Source: HGM04593 sp045588345
GTDB lineage: Bacteria; Bacteroidota; Bacteroidia; Bacteroidales; Bacteroidaceae
Assembly (NCBI GenBank): GCA_045588345.1
Contig: JAZNDZ010000109.1
Coordinates: forward strand, 124,001-188,000
Direction: 5' to 3'
DNA: 64,000 nucleotides
Of this stretch, positions 24,687 through 34,214 are shown piece after piece. A program made the position numbers and the translations under genes. How positions within the stretch are numbered: position 1 is the stretch's first letter; every line of letters begins with the position of its first letter. A model generated the notes under the pieces. It searched no databases. It worked only from the letters and a program-made list of their open reading frames with translations, and was not told the origin of the DNA.

Positions 24687-26333
24687 TTACTTGCAACTGC
24701 CCGGACAGCGTGGCTTTATCTGCTTGAAGAAGTCGTTGCCCTTGTCATCGACAAGGATGAATGCGGGGAAGTCCTCTACTTCAATCTTCCATATTGCCTC
24801 CATGCCGAGTTCGGGGTACTCTACACACTCGATGCTCTTGATGTTGTTCTGGGCAAGGATTGCTGCCGGACCACCGATAGAGCCCAGATAGAAACCGCCG
24901 TGTTTCTGGCAAGCATCGGTTACCTGCTGGCTGCGGTTGCCCTTAGCAAGCATAATCATTGAACCGCCGTTCTCCTGGAAGAGGTCGACGTATGAATCCA
25001 TGCGTCCTGCTGTTGTGGGGCCCATTGAGCCGCAAGGCATGCCTGCAGGAGTCTTTGCAGGGCCGGCATAGTAGATTGGGTGGTCTTTGATATATTGCGG
25101 AAGACCCTCGCCACGGTCAATGCGCTCTTTCAGTTTTGCATGGGCAATGTCGCGACCAACTATGATTGTGCCGTTGAGTGAAAGGCGTGTAGCGATAGGA
25201 TATTGCGACAACTGCGCACAAACCTCTTTCATAGGACGGTTGAGGTCAACGCGTACAATCTCGCCCTCGCCGGCATTGCGCAGTTCCTCGGGGATGAGTG
25301 TTGCAGGCTGGTCATCGAGTTTCTCAATCCATATACCGTCCTTATTGATTTTTGCCTTGATGTTGCGGTCGGCAGAACAGCTCACGCCCATACCTACCGG
25401 GCAACTTGCGCCGTGGCGCGGAAGACGTACAACGCGAATGTCGTGTGCAAGGTACTTGCCGCCGAACTGTGCGCCAAGGCCAATGCGATGTGCCTCATCG
25501 AGCAACTGCTTTTCGAGTTCGATGTCGCGGAATGCACGGCCTGTTTCGTCACCTGTTGTAGGCAGGTCGTCGTAGTAGTGTGTCGAAGCGAGTTTCACTG
25601 TCAAGAGGTTCTTCTCGGCCGATGTGCCGCCTATCACGAATGCAATGTGATAAGGAGGACATGCTGCTGTACCAAGGCTCTTCATCTTCTCAACGAGGAA
25701 AGGAACAAGTGTCGCAGGGTTGAGAAGAGCCTTTGTCTCCTGGTAGAGATATGTCTTGTTGGCAGAACCGCCGCCCTTGGTTACCATGAGGAACTTGTAC
25801 TCCATGCCTTCGGTTGCCTCGATGTCAATCTGTGCGGGGAGGTTGCACTTGGTGTTTACCTCGTCGTACATGTTGAGCGGAGCATTCTGGCTGTAACGCA
25901 GGTTCTCTTGTGTATAAGTGTCGAACACGCCGCGTGAGAGAGCCTCCTCATCACAAAAACCTGTCCATACCTGCTGGCCCTTCTCGCCGTGGATGATTGC
26001 GGTACCGGTATCCTGACACAGCGGAAGCTGTCCCTTGCATGCGACCTCGGCATTACGCAGGAAAGTGAGCGCTACATACTTGTCGTTGTCGCTCGCCTCG
26101 GGGTCGGTAAGAATCTTTGCCACCTGTTCGTTGTGGGCGCGGCGCAGCATAAACGATACGTCGCGGAACGCTGTACGTGACAAGAGTGTCAGGGCCTCGG
26201 GAGTTACCTTGAGCATTGGTTTCCCCTCGAACTCGCCTACTGATACCCCCTCTTTGGTCAAGAGATAATACTCGGTTGTATCCTCGCCATGCTGGAACAT
26301 GTGGGCATACTTGAATTCAGGAATTGCTGCCAT
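24687..26333 (-). CDS. Class I fumarate hydratase
   Basis: Oxygen-sensitive iron-sulphur fumarase (548 residues) interconverting fumarate and malate, part of the reductive branch that leads to succinate in these anaerobes. Cluster-binding and active-site regions: LPLCQDTGTAIIHGEKGQQVW, then CPVGMGVSCSADRN, then PAGMPCGSMGPTTAGRMDSY, with the C-terminal beta domain ending PRCPGSCK. The alpha and beta halves are fused in one chain, as in FumA/FumB. A REP-like element lies upstream at 26385-26451, and no clear promoter box is seen. Confidence 0.96.
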   Translation of the reverse strand: MAAIPEFKYAHMFQHGEDTTEYYLLTKEGVSVGEFEGKPMLKVTPEALTLLSRTAFRDVSFMLRRAHNEQVAKILTDPEASDNDKYVALTFLRNAEVACKGQLPLCQDTGTAIIHGEKGQQVWTGFCDEEALSRGVFDTYTQENLRYSQNAPLNMYDEVNTKCNLPAQIDIEATEGMEYKFLMVTKGGGSANKTYLYQETKALLNPATLVPFLVEKMKSLGTAACPPYHIAFVIGGTSAEKNLLTVKLASTHYYDDLPTTGDETGRAFRDIELEKQLLDEAHRIGLGAQFGGKYLAHDIRVVRLPRHGASCPVGMGVSCSADRNIKAKINKDGIWIEKLDDQPATLIPEELRNAGEGEIVRVDLNRPMKEVCAQLSQYPIATRLSLNGTIIVGRDIAHAKLKERIDRGEGLPQYIKDHPIYYAGPAKTPAGMPCGSMGPTTAGRMDSYVDLFQENGGSMIMLAKGNRSQQVTDACQKHGGFYLGSIGGPAAILAQNNIKSIECVEYPELGMEAIWKIEVEDFPAFILVDDKGNDFFKQIKPRCPGSCK

Positions 26334-26384
26334 AGTTTTCTATGTTTTAGTTTATATGGTTAATTGTTCTGTTTTATCTGTTTT

Positions 26385-26451
26385 GTCATTTTGAACGGAG
26401 TGAAAAATCCCGATTGCATTCAAGAGATTCTTCGCTTACGCTCAGGATGAC
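26385..26451. repeat. REP-like palindromic element, copy 2
   Basis: Left end GTCATTTTGAACGGAGTGAA pairs with the right end reading TTCGCTTACGCTCAGGATGAC when reverse-complemented, with AGATTCTTCGC in the right arm as in copy 1. It lies in the 144-base gap between hflX and fumarase. Confidence 0.6.
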
Positions 26452-26477
26452 AGGTCCTCATTTTCTGTTTTCAGTTT

Positions 26478-27743
26478 TCACATTTCAGTTTCCTCGTAGG
26501 TCTGGTACAGGAAATCATTATACGGGTACTTCTGCACGTGCAGTTCACACACCTTCTTGTATATTATATCCTTGAGGTTGTCAATATTCTGCTTCTCGCG
26601 TGCCGAAATAAACAGGCAGTTGTCGGCAAGCCTGCTCATCCATGTCTCCTTGAGTTCGTCAAGGGTTATGTTCTCGCGTGTCTTTGGTGTGAGGTCATCC
26701 TCTTCCTTCTGCACGTATGTAAAGGCATCAATCTTGTTGAAAATCACCATCATAGGCTTGTTGCCGCAGTCAAGGTCGGCAAGCGTCTTCTCAACAACCT
26801 CTATCTGTTCCTCAAACTCGGGATGCGACACATCAACGACATGCAGCAGAAGGTCGGCTTCGCGCACCTCGTCAAGGGTCGATTTGAACGACTCTACAAG
26901 GTCTGTAGGGAGTTTGCGTATGAAACCTACGGTATCGGAAAGCAGAAATGGCAGGTTCTCGATAATCACCTTACGCACTGTTGTATCAAGTGTCGCAAAC
27001 AGTTTGTTCTCGGCGAACACTTCGCTCTTTGCAAGAAGGTTCATAAGGGTTGATTTACCCACGTTGGTATATCCTACCAATGCCACACGTATAAGGCGGC
27101 CACGGTTCTTGCGCTGTATGCTCTTCTGACGGTCTATCTGTGCCAACTGCTCCTTGAGTAAAGACATGCGCCCAAGGATTATACGGCGGTCCATCTCAAG
27201 CTGCGTCTCACCGGGACCGCGAAGTCCCACACTGCCTCCTTTGCCACCGCCGGCTCCGCCCGAACCGCCACCTTGGCGTTCAAGGTGAGTCCACAGACGC
27301 TGCAGGCGCGGGAGCATATATTTGTACTGCGCAAGTTCAACCTGCACCTTGGCATGGGCTGTCTGCGCACGCATAGCAAATATGTCAAGAATGAGCGATG
27401 TGCGGTCGAGTATCTTTATTTTCAGTTCCTTTTCGATGTTACGCAACTGCTTTGCCGACAGTTCGTCGTCAAAGATAACCATACCAATCTCATCGTCGCT
27501 GTCCTTGAGCATCTCCACATACTCGGCAATCTCCTGGAGTTTTCCCGTTCCGACGTATGTCACAGGGTGCGGATGGTCTATGCGCTGAGTAAACCGCTTC
27601 ACCACCTCGGCACCTGCTGTTTGTGCAAGGAATTCGAGTTCGTCGAGATACTCGTTGGTCTTGCGTTCGTTCTGTGTCGAGGTTATCAATCCCACCAGAA
27701 TTGCTGTCTCTTTCTTAGTTGTCGATATAACAAATTCTTTCAT
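26478..27743 (-). CDS. hflX: GTPase HflX
   Basis: Ribosome-associated GTPase that helps split or rescue stalled ribosomes under stress (421 residues). The N-terminal HflX domain includes EFLAQTAGAEVVKRFTQR and HPVTYVGTGKLQEI; then a glycine-rich linker (GGSGGAGGGKGG) with GPGETQLEMDRR; then the GTPase domain: G1 GYTNVGKSTLMN, G3 DTVGFIRKLP, G4 FNKIDAF, G5 ISAREKQN. The codon before 27743 is TTG; the ATG at 27743 (MKEFVISTTKKE) is the natural start. Confidence 0.96.
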   Translation of the reverse strand: MKEFVISTTKKETAILVGLITSTQNERKTNEYLDELEFLAQTAGAEVVKRFTQRIDHPHPVTYVGTGKLQEIAEYVEMLKDSDDEIGMVIFDDELSAKQLRNIEKELKIKILDRTSLILDIFAMRAQTAHAKVQVELAQYKYMLPRLQRLWTHLERQGGGSGGAGGGKGGSVGLRGPGETQLEMDRRIILGRMSLLKEQLAQIDRQKSIQRKNRGRLIRVALVGYTNVGKSTLMNLLAKSEVFAENKLFATLDTTVRKVIIENLPFLLSDTVGFIRKLPTDLVESFKSTLDEVREADLLLHVVDVSHPEFEEQIEVVEKTLADLDCGNKPMMVIFNKIDAFTYVQKEEDDLTPKTRENITLDELKETWMSRLADNCLFISAREKQNIDNLKDIIYKKVCELHVQKYPYNDFLYQTYEETEM

Positions 27744-27769
27744 CAAGTTATACGGTTATCAAATTTATG

Positions 27770-27800
27770 CGAAGATAATGATTTTTTTATGGTTGCTAAA
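27770..27800 (-). promoter_or_regulatory. Promoter for hflX
   Basis: On the minus strand TTTA (complement of 27797-27800), a 19-base spacer and TATCTTCG (complement of 27770-27777), 27 bases before the hflX start. Confidence 0.55.
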
Positions 27801-27935
27801 TGAAAGAGGTGTAAAATGTTGCAACGCTTAGTTTTTAATGAGAAAATATCTATCATTGCAAATATTGCTCCAGGTAAGGACACCGATGCTGCAATCCTTA
27901 AATTGAATATGGTGAAGTTAAAAGATAATGTAGTC

Positions 27936-29057
27936 TTACATTATTATTGCTCTGTAGCAGCCGCCGGCAACAGCCTTTATATATCCCTTCATCTCCATTT
28001 CAAAGAGTAGCGGAAGCAGTTTGTTTATGGGAATATTGAGCAGCACTACCATCTGATTCACCTGTAGGCCATCGCTGTTTTTACGCAACAGTGTTATTAC
28101 AGACGTTTCATCTTGAGTCAGTTCGGGAAAGAGTTCCGCTTGAGTCTTTGATGCACTTTTTTTCTTTGCAGCGACTTCCCAATTCATCGCTTCCACAAAA
28201 TCCCATGCACTTGTAATGAGCGCAGCTTTGTTGCGGCTTACGAGTTCATTGCAACCGCATGAGTACTGGTCGTTCACTCTGCCGGGAAATGCAAAGCAAT
28301 CGCGTGCGTAACTGTTGGCCAGCGATGCCGTGATTAAAGAACCGCCTTTTGATGCAGATTCTACCACAATTGTCGCATCGGCCATGCCGGCAACAATTCT
28401 GTTACGTTGTACGAAGAATTGTGGCAAAGGGTTTGTGCCACTCATGAATTCTGTCAGCAATCCTCCGTTTTCAAGCATGCTCTTTGCAGTAGAACGGTGT
28501 GAATTCGGGTAAATCTGGTCAAGGCCGTGGGCAAGCACTCCTATTGTGGGAAGCCCCTCCTTCAATGCAGCACGGTGTGCACAGACATCAATGCCATAGG
28601 CCAGGCCGCTTACGATAAGGGTACCCGGTACAAACCTTGCAAGGTCGGCAACAAAGTTGGCACATAATTCCTTGCCATACTCGCTTGCATGGCGTGTGCC
28701 GACAATTGATACAACATGCTTGGCGTTAAGGTCGGCATTGCCCATTGAGTGCAACACCAACGGAGCATCAGCGCATTCGGCAAGACGACAAGGATAGGCC
28801 TCATCTCCCAAACATATTAGCCTTATGCCATTCTTCTCAATGAACTCCATTTCGCGTTCGGCCAGTTCAATGAGCGAACCGTCGGTGAGCAAGGATACAA
28901 GTTTTGGGGTAGCATCGGGCACTATGTCCTGTATGTGCGAGGCATTCTCAAGCAGTTCCTTGGCGCTGCCTGCCTCATCTACAAGTTGACGTAAAAAAGC
29001 AAGTTGCGGTACTTGCGCGCGTGAAAGCGCAAGCATCGCAACCTGTTCATTTATCAT
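27936..29057 (-). CDS. dprA: DNA-processing protein DprA/Smf
   Basis: Protects incoming single-stranded DNA and loads RecA in natural transformation (373 residues). The Rossmann core is clear: VSIVGTRHASEYG, LIVSGLAYGIDVCAHRAAL, PTIGVLAHGLDQIYP, GGLLTEFMSG, FVQRNRIVAGMADATIVVES, SLITASLANSYARDCFAFPG. The N-terminal part is SAM-like and the C-terminal winged-helix region (LLRKNSDGLQVNQMVVLLN) is present. A GTG four codons upstream (29069) is an alternative start. It lies a short distance after the TPR lipoprotein gene, probably in the same transcript. Confidence 0.95.
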   Translation of the reverse strand: MINEQVAMLALSRAQVPQLAFLRQLVDEAGSAKELLENASHIQDIVPDATPKLVSLLTDGSLIELAEREMEFIEKNGIRLICLGDEAYPCRLAECADAPLVLHSMGNADLNAKHVVSIVGTRHASEYGKELCANFVADLARFVPGTLIVSGLAYGIDVCAHRAALKEGLPTIGVLAHGLDQIYPNSHRSTAKSMLENGGLLTEFMSGTNPLPQFFVQRNRIVAGMADATIVVESASKGGSLITASLANSYARDCFAFPGRVNDQYSCGCNELVSRNKAALITSAWDFVEAMNWEVAAKKKSASKTQAELFPELTQDETSVITLLRKNSDGLQVNQMVVLLNIPINKLLPLLFEMEMKGYIKAVAGGCYRAIIM

Positions 29058-29083
29058 CAGTTTCGCCACTATGTGAGGGAAGC

Positions 29084-30787
29084 TTACTTTACAATGGACT
29101 GGAATGTCGCATCCTGCATGTACTTGGTGAACTCAAGGTCACCGGCAGCCTTCTTGGCCATTGAAGGATCCAATTTGATAGCCTGCTTCAGGCCGTCGTA
29201 GACAAAGGCTATGTTAGATGTTCTTGCACCAAGGAGAGCCTTGATATAGTATGTGGTTGCATCAGGGTTCTCGATTTTGTCAAGAGTCTGACGCGCTGTG
29301 CTGTAATCCTTGTTCAAGAGCTGTGCAAGGGCTGCGCTATTGGTCTTCCCATCTTCAAGAAGCGCCGATGCGCGGCCGTACTGACCCTGAGCAATGTAAA
29401 GATTACCAAGAGCCTCGTTTGCAGCCTTGGCATCCACACCTAAGGCAATCAAGGACTCGGCCTCGGACACATTACCCTGGAGGAGTTCAAGATAACCGCG
29501 GTTCAATTGTACCTCAGGTGCAACAGCATTGGCACCAAGGGCTTTCTCAAAGTAATTGGCAGCAGTGCTGTAGTCTCCGGCGTTGTATGCTATTACACCA
29601 AGGTTATTATATGCACGGTAATCTGCCGGATGAAGTTTTATTGCTGTATTGAAAATCTCCTTCTGTTTCTCGGTATCATCAGTGAGAATTGAAGAATAGA
29701 GGATTTCTTCAAGAGAAAGTACCGTGGGGTCTGCAGCATACTGCTCAAGAATCTGCTCGTCAGAACGGCCTATAAGTTGATAATTGAGGGTAATGCGCGC
29801 TCTGCGGAGTTTAGGCAACACCTCATTGGCAATTTCGCTGTAGATTGAAGAGATATTCTTTATCTGCATTTCGCGCTCCTCAGGGTCATCATACATTGAC
29901 AGGACTTTAAGGATAAGTTCCTTATCGGGGAGTTCCGACTTTGAAACAAGTTCCTGGAAACCATCCCAGTCCTCGGCAGTGTACTTGCTGTCTACATAAG
30001 CGTCAAGTTTTGCCTTTTTCATCTCTTTCTTCACAAATTTGGCTGTGTTTGCCTCACGACCGGTTGCGATATTGTCATTGAGTGACACGCCACCGTCCGG
30101 TGATGCATAAGCCGACACCTCAATCTCATCAATTACTTTGTTCTCAAAATCCTTTGCAATATCGGCCATGGTTGCCTTGAGTTCATCCATTTCGGCAGTA
30201 GAGAGCTGCGAAGCACGGAGATTTGTCTGCTGGATAAGGAACATGATGTTTGCCTCTTTGGCCTGCTTGATTACACGCTGGAAAGCATCCTCGCCAAGAG
30301 CGATGTTTGCAGTTGCAGCTGTCTGGCGATAGAGTTGTGATGTAGCAATACAACCATCGGCAATCTTCACATCGGGAAGTGAATAGGTCTTGTTGCCCTT
30401 GTTTACCACAAAGCGCAGATAAAGTTCGGCATCCTCCATTTCCGGAATATAGTCAAACGACATTTTTGTCTTGAACGAACCGCCATTGTCATAAGAAATG
30501 ACACGGTCGTTACCACGTACCTTGACACCCTGGAATGTTACAGGTTCGGCCAACGCCTCACCACCCTCATACTTGAGAACCGGAGTTACAGTCAACACTG
30601 ATTTCTTGTTGAACACCTTTGCCGGGAACTTTCCGTCAACAACTACAGGCACTTCACTGCCGACAACTTCAAGCACACCCGGAGTTACGGTAAAATACTC
30701 GGACTTCATTGCGCCCATCTTTGAACTGCAGGAGCCCAACAACACAATTGCAACACATGCAAGCAATAGCGATAATTTCTTTAACAT
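29084..30787 (-). CDS. TPR lipoprotein with OmpA-like segment
   Basis: Envelope lipoprotein of 567 residues; the lipobox ends at Cys20 (VLLGSC). The first 150 residues are a beta-rich region without a family I can name. A middle part resembles an OmpA-type peptidoglycan-binding fold (IDEIEVSAYASPDGGVSLND followed by an Arg/Ala helix). The C-terminal third is a run of TPR-like helices (DYRAYNNLGVIAYNAGDYST, VQLNRGYLELLQGNVSEAES, ALGNLYIAQGQYGRASALL). The order differs from the T9SS lipoproteins PorW and PorE, so no such role is assigned. Its own promoter is at 30848-30878, and dprA follows. Confidence 0.8.
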   Translation of the reverse strand: MLKKLSLLLACVAIVLLGSCSSKMGAMKSEYFTVTPGVLEVVGSEVPVVVDGKFPAKVFNKKSVLTVTPVLKYEGGEALAEPVTFQGVKVRGNDRVISYDNGGSFKTKMSFDYIPEMEDAELYLRFVVNKGNKTYSLPDVKIADGCIATSQLYRQTAATANIALGEDAFQRVIKQAKEANIMFLIQQTNLRASQLSTAEMDELKATMADIAKDFENKVIDEIEVSAYASPDGGVSLNDNIATGREANTAKFVKKEMKKAKLDAYVDSKYTAEDWDGFQELVSKSELPDKELILKVLSMYDDPEEREMQIKNISSIYSEIANEVLPKLRRARITLNYQLIGRSDEQILEQYAADPTVLSLEEILYSSILTDDTEKQKEIFNTAIKLHPADYRAYNNLGVIAYNAGDYSTAANYFEKALGANAVAPEVQLNRGYLELLQGNVSEAESLIALGVDAKAANEALGNLYIAQGQYGRASALLEDGKTNSAALAQLLNKDYSTARQTLDKIENPDATTYYIKALLGARTSNIAFVYDGLKQAIKLDPSMAKKAAGDLEFTKYMQDATFQSIVK

Positions 30788-30847
30788 TGATTCTTTTTTT
30801 ATAGTTATTTTGTCGTATTTTTATTTGCACTCTTCTCAATTATTATG

Positions 30848-30878
30848 CAAAGGTAATTCTACTCTCGCAATTGTCAAA
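30848..30878 (-). promoter_or_regulatory. Promoter for TPR lipoprotein gene
   Basis: On the minus strand TTTG (complement of 30875-30878), exactly 19 bases, then TACCTTTG (complement of 30848-30855). A full match to the Bacteroidota consensus, about 60 bases before the start codon. Confidence 0.7.
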
Positions 30879-30914
30879 ATCAAAAGCGATACAATACAAA
30901 ATATTTTGTTTTTT

Positions 30915-31835
30915 TCACATCCTGCGGTTGCGTGGGTGATGCTCTATTATCTCCTCGCGCAGGCGAATGCGGTCTATATGCGCATATATTTCCGTTGTAG
31001 CAATGCTTTCATGCCCTAACATTGCCTGAATGGCACGAAGGTTGGCACCGCCCTCGAGCAGATGAGTGGCAAATGAGTGACGGAAAGTATGAGGACTCAC
31101 CTGTTTCTTTATCCCCACAGCAAGGACCTGCTGCTTTATGAAATGGAATACCATAATACGTGACAGCGGTTTCTTCAGTCTTTCGCTTATAAAGACAAAA
31201 TCCTCGTAACCGGGTTTTATGGATATTCTGTTTCTGTCGGCAAAATATTCCTCAAGTTCGGCAATGGCCCTAGAGGATATCGGAACAAGACGCTGTTTGT
31301 CGCCCTTGCCGGTAACACGTATGAACTGTTCGCGGAGATATAGGTCGGAGATGCGCAGAGAGCAGAGTTCCGAGACACGCAGACCGCAACTATAAAGAAT
31401 CTCTATCATTGCACGGTTGCGCTGCCCTTCTTTCTTTGACAGGTCAATGGAATTTATAATGTCATCAATCTCCTGCAAAGTGAGTACATCGGGAAGATGC
31501 ATGCCGATTTTGGGCGACTTGAGCAATTCTGTCGGGTCGTTCTCTATAAAGCCGTCAAGTTTGAGAAAACCGTAGAACGAACGCAATGATGACAGTATGC
31601 GGGCACGCGAACGGGCATTTATACCCACATCGGTGAGCAATGTAAAGAACGAGCGCAGTTCCTCAAGAGTTACAGCAAGCAGTTCCACACCTTTATCTTC
31701 AAGAAAGATGCGGAGTTTGCCAATGTCGCTAAGGTACGCCTCTACCGTTTTTGGCTGCAGAGACTTCTCCAATTTCAGATACACCCTGTAGCGCATCATG
31801 GGTGACTTGGAATCTATATCTACGTCTTTAGCCAT
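30915..31835 (-). CDS. xerD: Tyrosine recombinase XerD
   Basis: Site-specific recombinase that resolves chromosome dimers at dif (306 residues). N-terminal SAM-like domain (YLKLEKSLQPKTVEAYLSDI). Catalytic residues of the C-terminal domain are all visible: Arg in SCGLRVSELCSLR, Lys in VTGKGDKQRLVPI, HxxR in SPHTFRHSFATHLLEGG, His in QAMLGHESIATTEIY, with Tyr the nucleophile. Length and lack of phage-type extensions point to the housekeeping XerD rather than an integrase. It is divergent from the O-methyltransferase gene. Confidence 0.93.
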   Translation of the reverse strand: MAKDVDIDSKSPMMRYRVYLKLEKSLQPKTVEAYLSDIGKLRIFLEDKGVELLAVTLEELRSFFTLLTDVGINARSRARILSSLRSFYGFLKLDGFIENDPTELLKSPKIGMHLPDVLTLQEIDDIINSIDLSKKEGQRNRAMIEILYSCGLRVSELCSLRISDLYLREQFIRVTGKGDKQRLVPISSRAIAELEEYFADRNRISIKPGYEDFVFISERLKKPLSRIMVFHFIKQQVLAVGIKKQVSPHTFRHSFATHLLEGGANLRAIQAMLGHESIATTEIYAHIDRIRLREEIIEHHPRNRRM

Positions 31836-31853
31836 GTGTGCCGATTAAAGGTG

Positions 31854-31861
31854 CGAAAATA
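31854..31861 (-). promoter_or_regulatory. Possible -7 box for xerD
   Basis: Minus strand reads TATTTTCG, close to TAnnTTTG, 19 bases before the xerD start. No good -33 box is present. Confidence 0.35.
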
Positions 31862-31904
31862 ACAAAAAAAGGTGAATTGCATAACAGCACACAGGCACAA
31901 CATT

Positions 31905-31935
31905 TTTGCTCACTCGACAAAATGTTGTATCTTCG
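31905..31935 (+). promoter_or_regulatory. Promoter for O-methyltransferase/rbfA/permease operon
   Basis: TTTG at 31905-31908, exactly 19 bases, TATCTTCG at 31928-31935. It lies 40 bases before the chosen start of the methyltransferase. Confidence 0.7.
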
Positions 31936-31975
31936 CAGACTGAAAGGTTATAACTCCGTTATAAATTACACCCGA

Positions 31976-32611
31976 ATGAGCCTGACCACACCACTCGACC
32001 AATACATTGCCGACCACAGCAGCCCTGAGGGAGATTATCTCTACAGGCTGTTCCGCGCCACGCACGTGGAGATTCTTGCTCCTCAAATGGCTTCGGGGCA
32101 CATACAAGGCCGCCTGCTCAAGTTCCTGGTAAAGATGATTCGCCCAAAAAGAATACTTGAGATAGGAACATTCACAGGATATTCGGCACTATGCATGGCC
32201 GAAGGACTTGACAAAGACGGCAAACTGTTCACTTTTGAGGTTGAGGACGAACTGGAGGACTTCACACGCAGGTGGATTGACGGGTCGGAATATGCCGATA
32301 GGATTGAGTTCATCATAGGAAATGCTCTTGAGATAGTACCAACGCTTGGCGAGAAGTTCGACATGGTTTTCATGGACGGAAACAAGCGCGAGTATCTTGA
32401 TTATTACGAACTGGCAATGAAGCACCTGAATGAAGGAGGATGGATTCTTGCCGACAATACACTTTGGGACGGACACGTGATAGAACCTGAAAGGCAAGAT
32501 GCGCAGACCAATGGAGTGAGGGCATTCAACGACTTCATAAGAAATGACAAAAGGGTTGAGGTGGTGATACTTCCCTTGCGCGACGGACTTACAATAATAA
32601 GAAAGAAATAA
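31976..32611 (+). CDS. SAM-dependent O-methyltransferase
   Basis: Class I methyltransferase of the catechol/caffeoyl-CoA O-methyltransferase type (211 residues). It has the SAM-binding motif ILEIGTFTGYSALCMAEGL, the acidic residue of TFEVEDE, the metal-binding Asp of FDMVFMDGNKREYLDYYE, and the ending LADNTLWDGHV. The frame is open to 31838, but the ATG at 31976 follows a strong promoter and gives the family start. The substrate is unknown. It is followed closely by rbfA. Confidence 0.9.
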   Translation: MSLTTPLDQYIADHSSPEGDYLYRLFRATHVEILAPQMASGHIQGRLLKFLVKMIRPKRILEIGTFTGYSALCMAEGLDKDGKLFTFEVEDELEDFTRRWIDGSEYADRIEFIIGNALEIVPTLGEKFDMVFMDGNKREYLDYYELAMKHLNEGGWILADNTLWDGHVIEPERQDAQTNGVRAFNDFIRNDKRVEVVILPLRDGLTIIRKK

Positions 32612-32626
32612 TAAAAACATTCATAT

Positions 32627-32962
32627 ATGGACAGTACAAGACAGAACAAAATCTCACGTTTGATACAGAAGGAGTTGAGTGACATCCTTTTGCGCCTGGC
32701 AAAAGAGAGCCGCGGGATAATGGTATCCGTGAGCATTGTACGTGTGAGCCCTGACTTGGGCATTGCAAAGGCCTACCTCAGTGTTTTTCCCTCCGGCAAG
32801 GCCGATGAAGTTGTAAACCACTTGAACGAGAATGTGAAGGCTATACGCTTTGAACTTGGCAACAGAGTGCGTCACCAGTTGCGCATTATACCCGAGATAC
32901 GCTTCTACATAGACGATTCACTCGATTATATCGAGAATATCGACAAGTTGCTGAAAGAGTAA
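32627..32962 (+). CDS. rbfA: Ribosome-binding factor A
   Basis: Small KH-fold protein (111 residues) needed for late 30S subunit maturation. Family features: opening RQNKISRLIQKELSDILL, middle VSIVRVSPDLGIAKAYLSVFP, and the ending RIIPEIRFYIDDSLDYIENI. It sits 15 bases after the methyltransferase gene and 15 bases before the permease gene. Confidence 0.94.
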   Translation: MDSTRQNKISRLIQKELSDILLRLAKESRGIMVSVSIVRVSPDLGIAKAYLSVFPSGKADEVVNHLNENVKAIRFELGNRVRHQLRIIPEIRFYIDDSLDYIENIDKLLKE

Positions 32963-32977
32963 CACCAAGCGCACGTC

Positions 32978-34204
32978 ATGAACCTGTCGTTATACATCGC
33001 CCGACGCTATCTCTTTTCAAAGAAGAGCCATCAGGTGATAAACATCATATCCGGAGTGGCCATTGCAGGCATAGCACTTGCGACGGCAGCCATGGTATGC
33101 ACCCTGTCGGTATTCAACGGCTTTCAACAACTGGTTGCCGGCCAGTTCACGGCATTTGACCCCGACATAAAAATTACTGCAGCCAAGGGAAAGAGTTTCA
33201 GCATGGATAACCGGGAGATAGAGATTATTACCGGACTTGAAGAGGTAGAGACCGTCTCGTTCAGCATTGAGGACAGGGCCCTGGTGGAACATGGCGGCAA
33301 ACAGGCAATGACAACCATAAAAGGTGTTGACGATAACTTTAAAGCACTTACCGATATTGAGGAAGCATTGTACGGCAACGGGGATTTTGTTCTGCAGGAC
33401 AGCATGAACAGTTACGCTGTTATAGGTGCAGAACTGATGAACAAACTGGGTTGCGGCATATATTTCACAGACCCTTTGAAGGTCTATGCCCCCAACAGAG
33501 GACACAAGGTGAACCTGACCGTGCCCGCGCGTAACTTCAAGAAAGATGCCTTGCTTTCATCAGGGCTAATCTTTGTTGTAAACCAGCCGAAATACGATGC
33601 CGGTTACATCATTACGTCAAAGGATTTTGCCCGCAGGCTGTTTCGCCGCAGCGACAACGAGGTCACCTCTATGGAGATAAAGATAAAAGAGGGAAAGGAC
33701 GTTGACAAGACAAAGGAGTTGATTATATCAACACTTGGCGACAACTACATTGTACAGGACAGATTTGAGCAGCAGAACGACGTGTACAAGGTTATGCAGA
33801 TTGAGAAACTTATTTCATACATTTTCCTCACATTCATTCTGCTTGTGGCATGCTTCAACATAGTAGGTTCACTCTCTATGCTCATAATAGAGAAACGGGA
33901 CAACATGAGTACCTTGCGCAGCATGGGAGCCAACAGCAACATCATCTCAAACATATTTGTCTACGAGGGTGTCATCATATCGGCTATCGGAGCCTTGACC
34001 GGTATCATTACAGGCATGGCATTATGCCTTGCACAACAGCATTTCGGAATTCTGTCAATGGGAGGTGCCGGCAACTTTGTAGTTGACAGTTATCCGGTAG
34101 AACTGCAGACCGGTGATATTGCCACCACATTCTTCACTGTGCTCATAGTGGGTATTACAGCAGTGTGGCTACCCGTCAAGATACTCACAAAGAGATTCGT
34201 ATAA
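32978..34204 (+). CDS. FtsX-like permease, LolC/LolE family
   Basis: Inner-membrane permease (408 residues) of the kind that extracts lipoproteins for transport to the outer membrane. It has one N-terminal membrane helix (IISGVAIAGIALATAAMVC), a large periplasmic MacB-type domain (about residues 45-260), and three C-terminal helices (FLTFILLVACFNIVGSL, GVIISAIGALTGIITGMAL, TFFTVLIVGITAVWLPV). No ATPase gene is next to it. It is convergent with murI, 10 bases away. Confidence 0.87.
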   Translation: MNLSLYIARRYLFSKKSHQVINIISGVAIAGIALATAAMVCTLSVFNGFQQLVAGQFTAFDPDIKITAAKGKSFSMDNREIEIITGLEEVETVSFSIEDRALVEHGGKQAMTTIKGVDDNFKALTDIEEALYGNGDFVLQDSMNSYAVIGAELMNKLGCGIYFTDPLKVYAPNRGHKVNLTVPARNFKKDALLSSGLIFVVNQPKYDAGYIITSKDFARRLFRRSDNEVTSMEIKIKEGKDVDKTKELIISTLGDNYIVQDRFEQQNDVYKVMQIEKLISYIFLTFILLVACFNIVGSLSMLIIEKRDNMSTLRSMGANSNIISNIFVYEGVIISAIGALTGIITGMALCLAQQHFGILSMGGAGNFVVDSYPVELQTGDIATTFFTVLIVGITAVWLPVKILTKRFV

Positions 34205-34214
34205 AAGCCTCTGT

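Noticed and set aside
27816..28010. Small plus-strand frame between dprA and hflX
   Set aside because: Overlaps the dprA 3' end, no ribosome-binding site, no family resemblance.
29084..30787. TPR lipoprotein as the T9SS component PorW or PorE
   Set aside because: The domain order (N-terminal beta region, OmpA-like middle, TPRs at the C-terminus) does not match either protein.
30915..31835. Tyrosine recombinase as a mobile-element integrase
   Set aside because: Length and motifs are those of housekeeping XerD, and no att-like repeats or element genes flank it.
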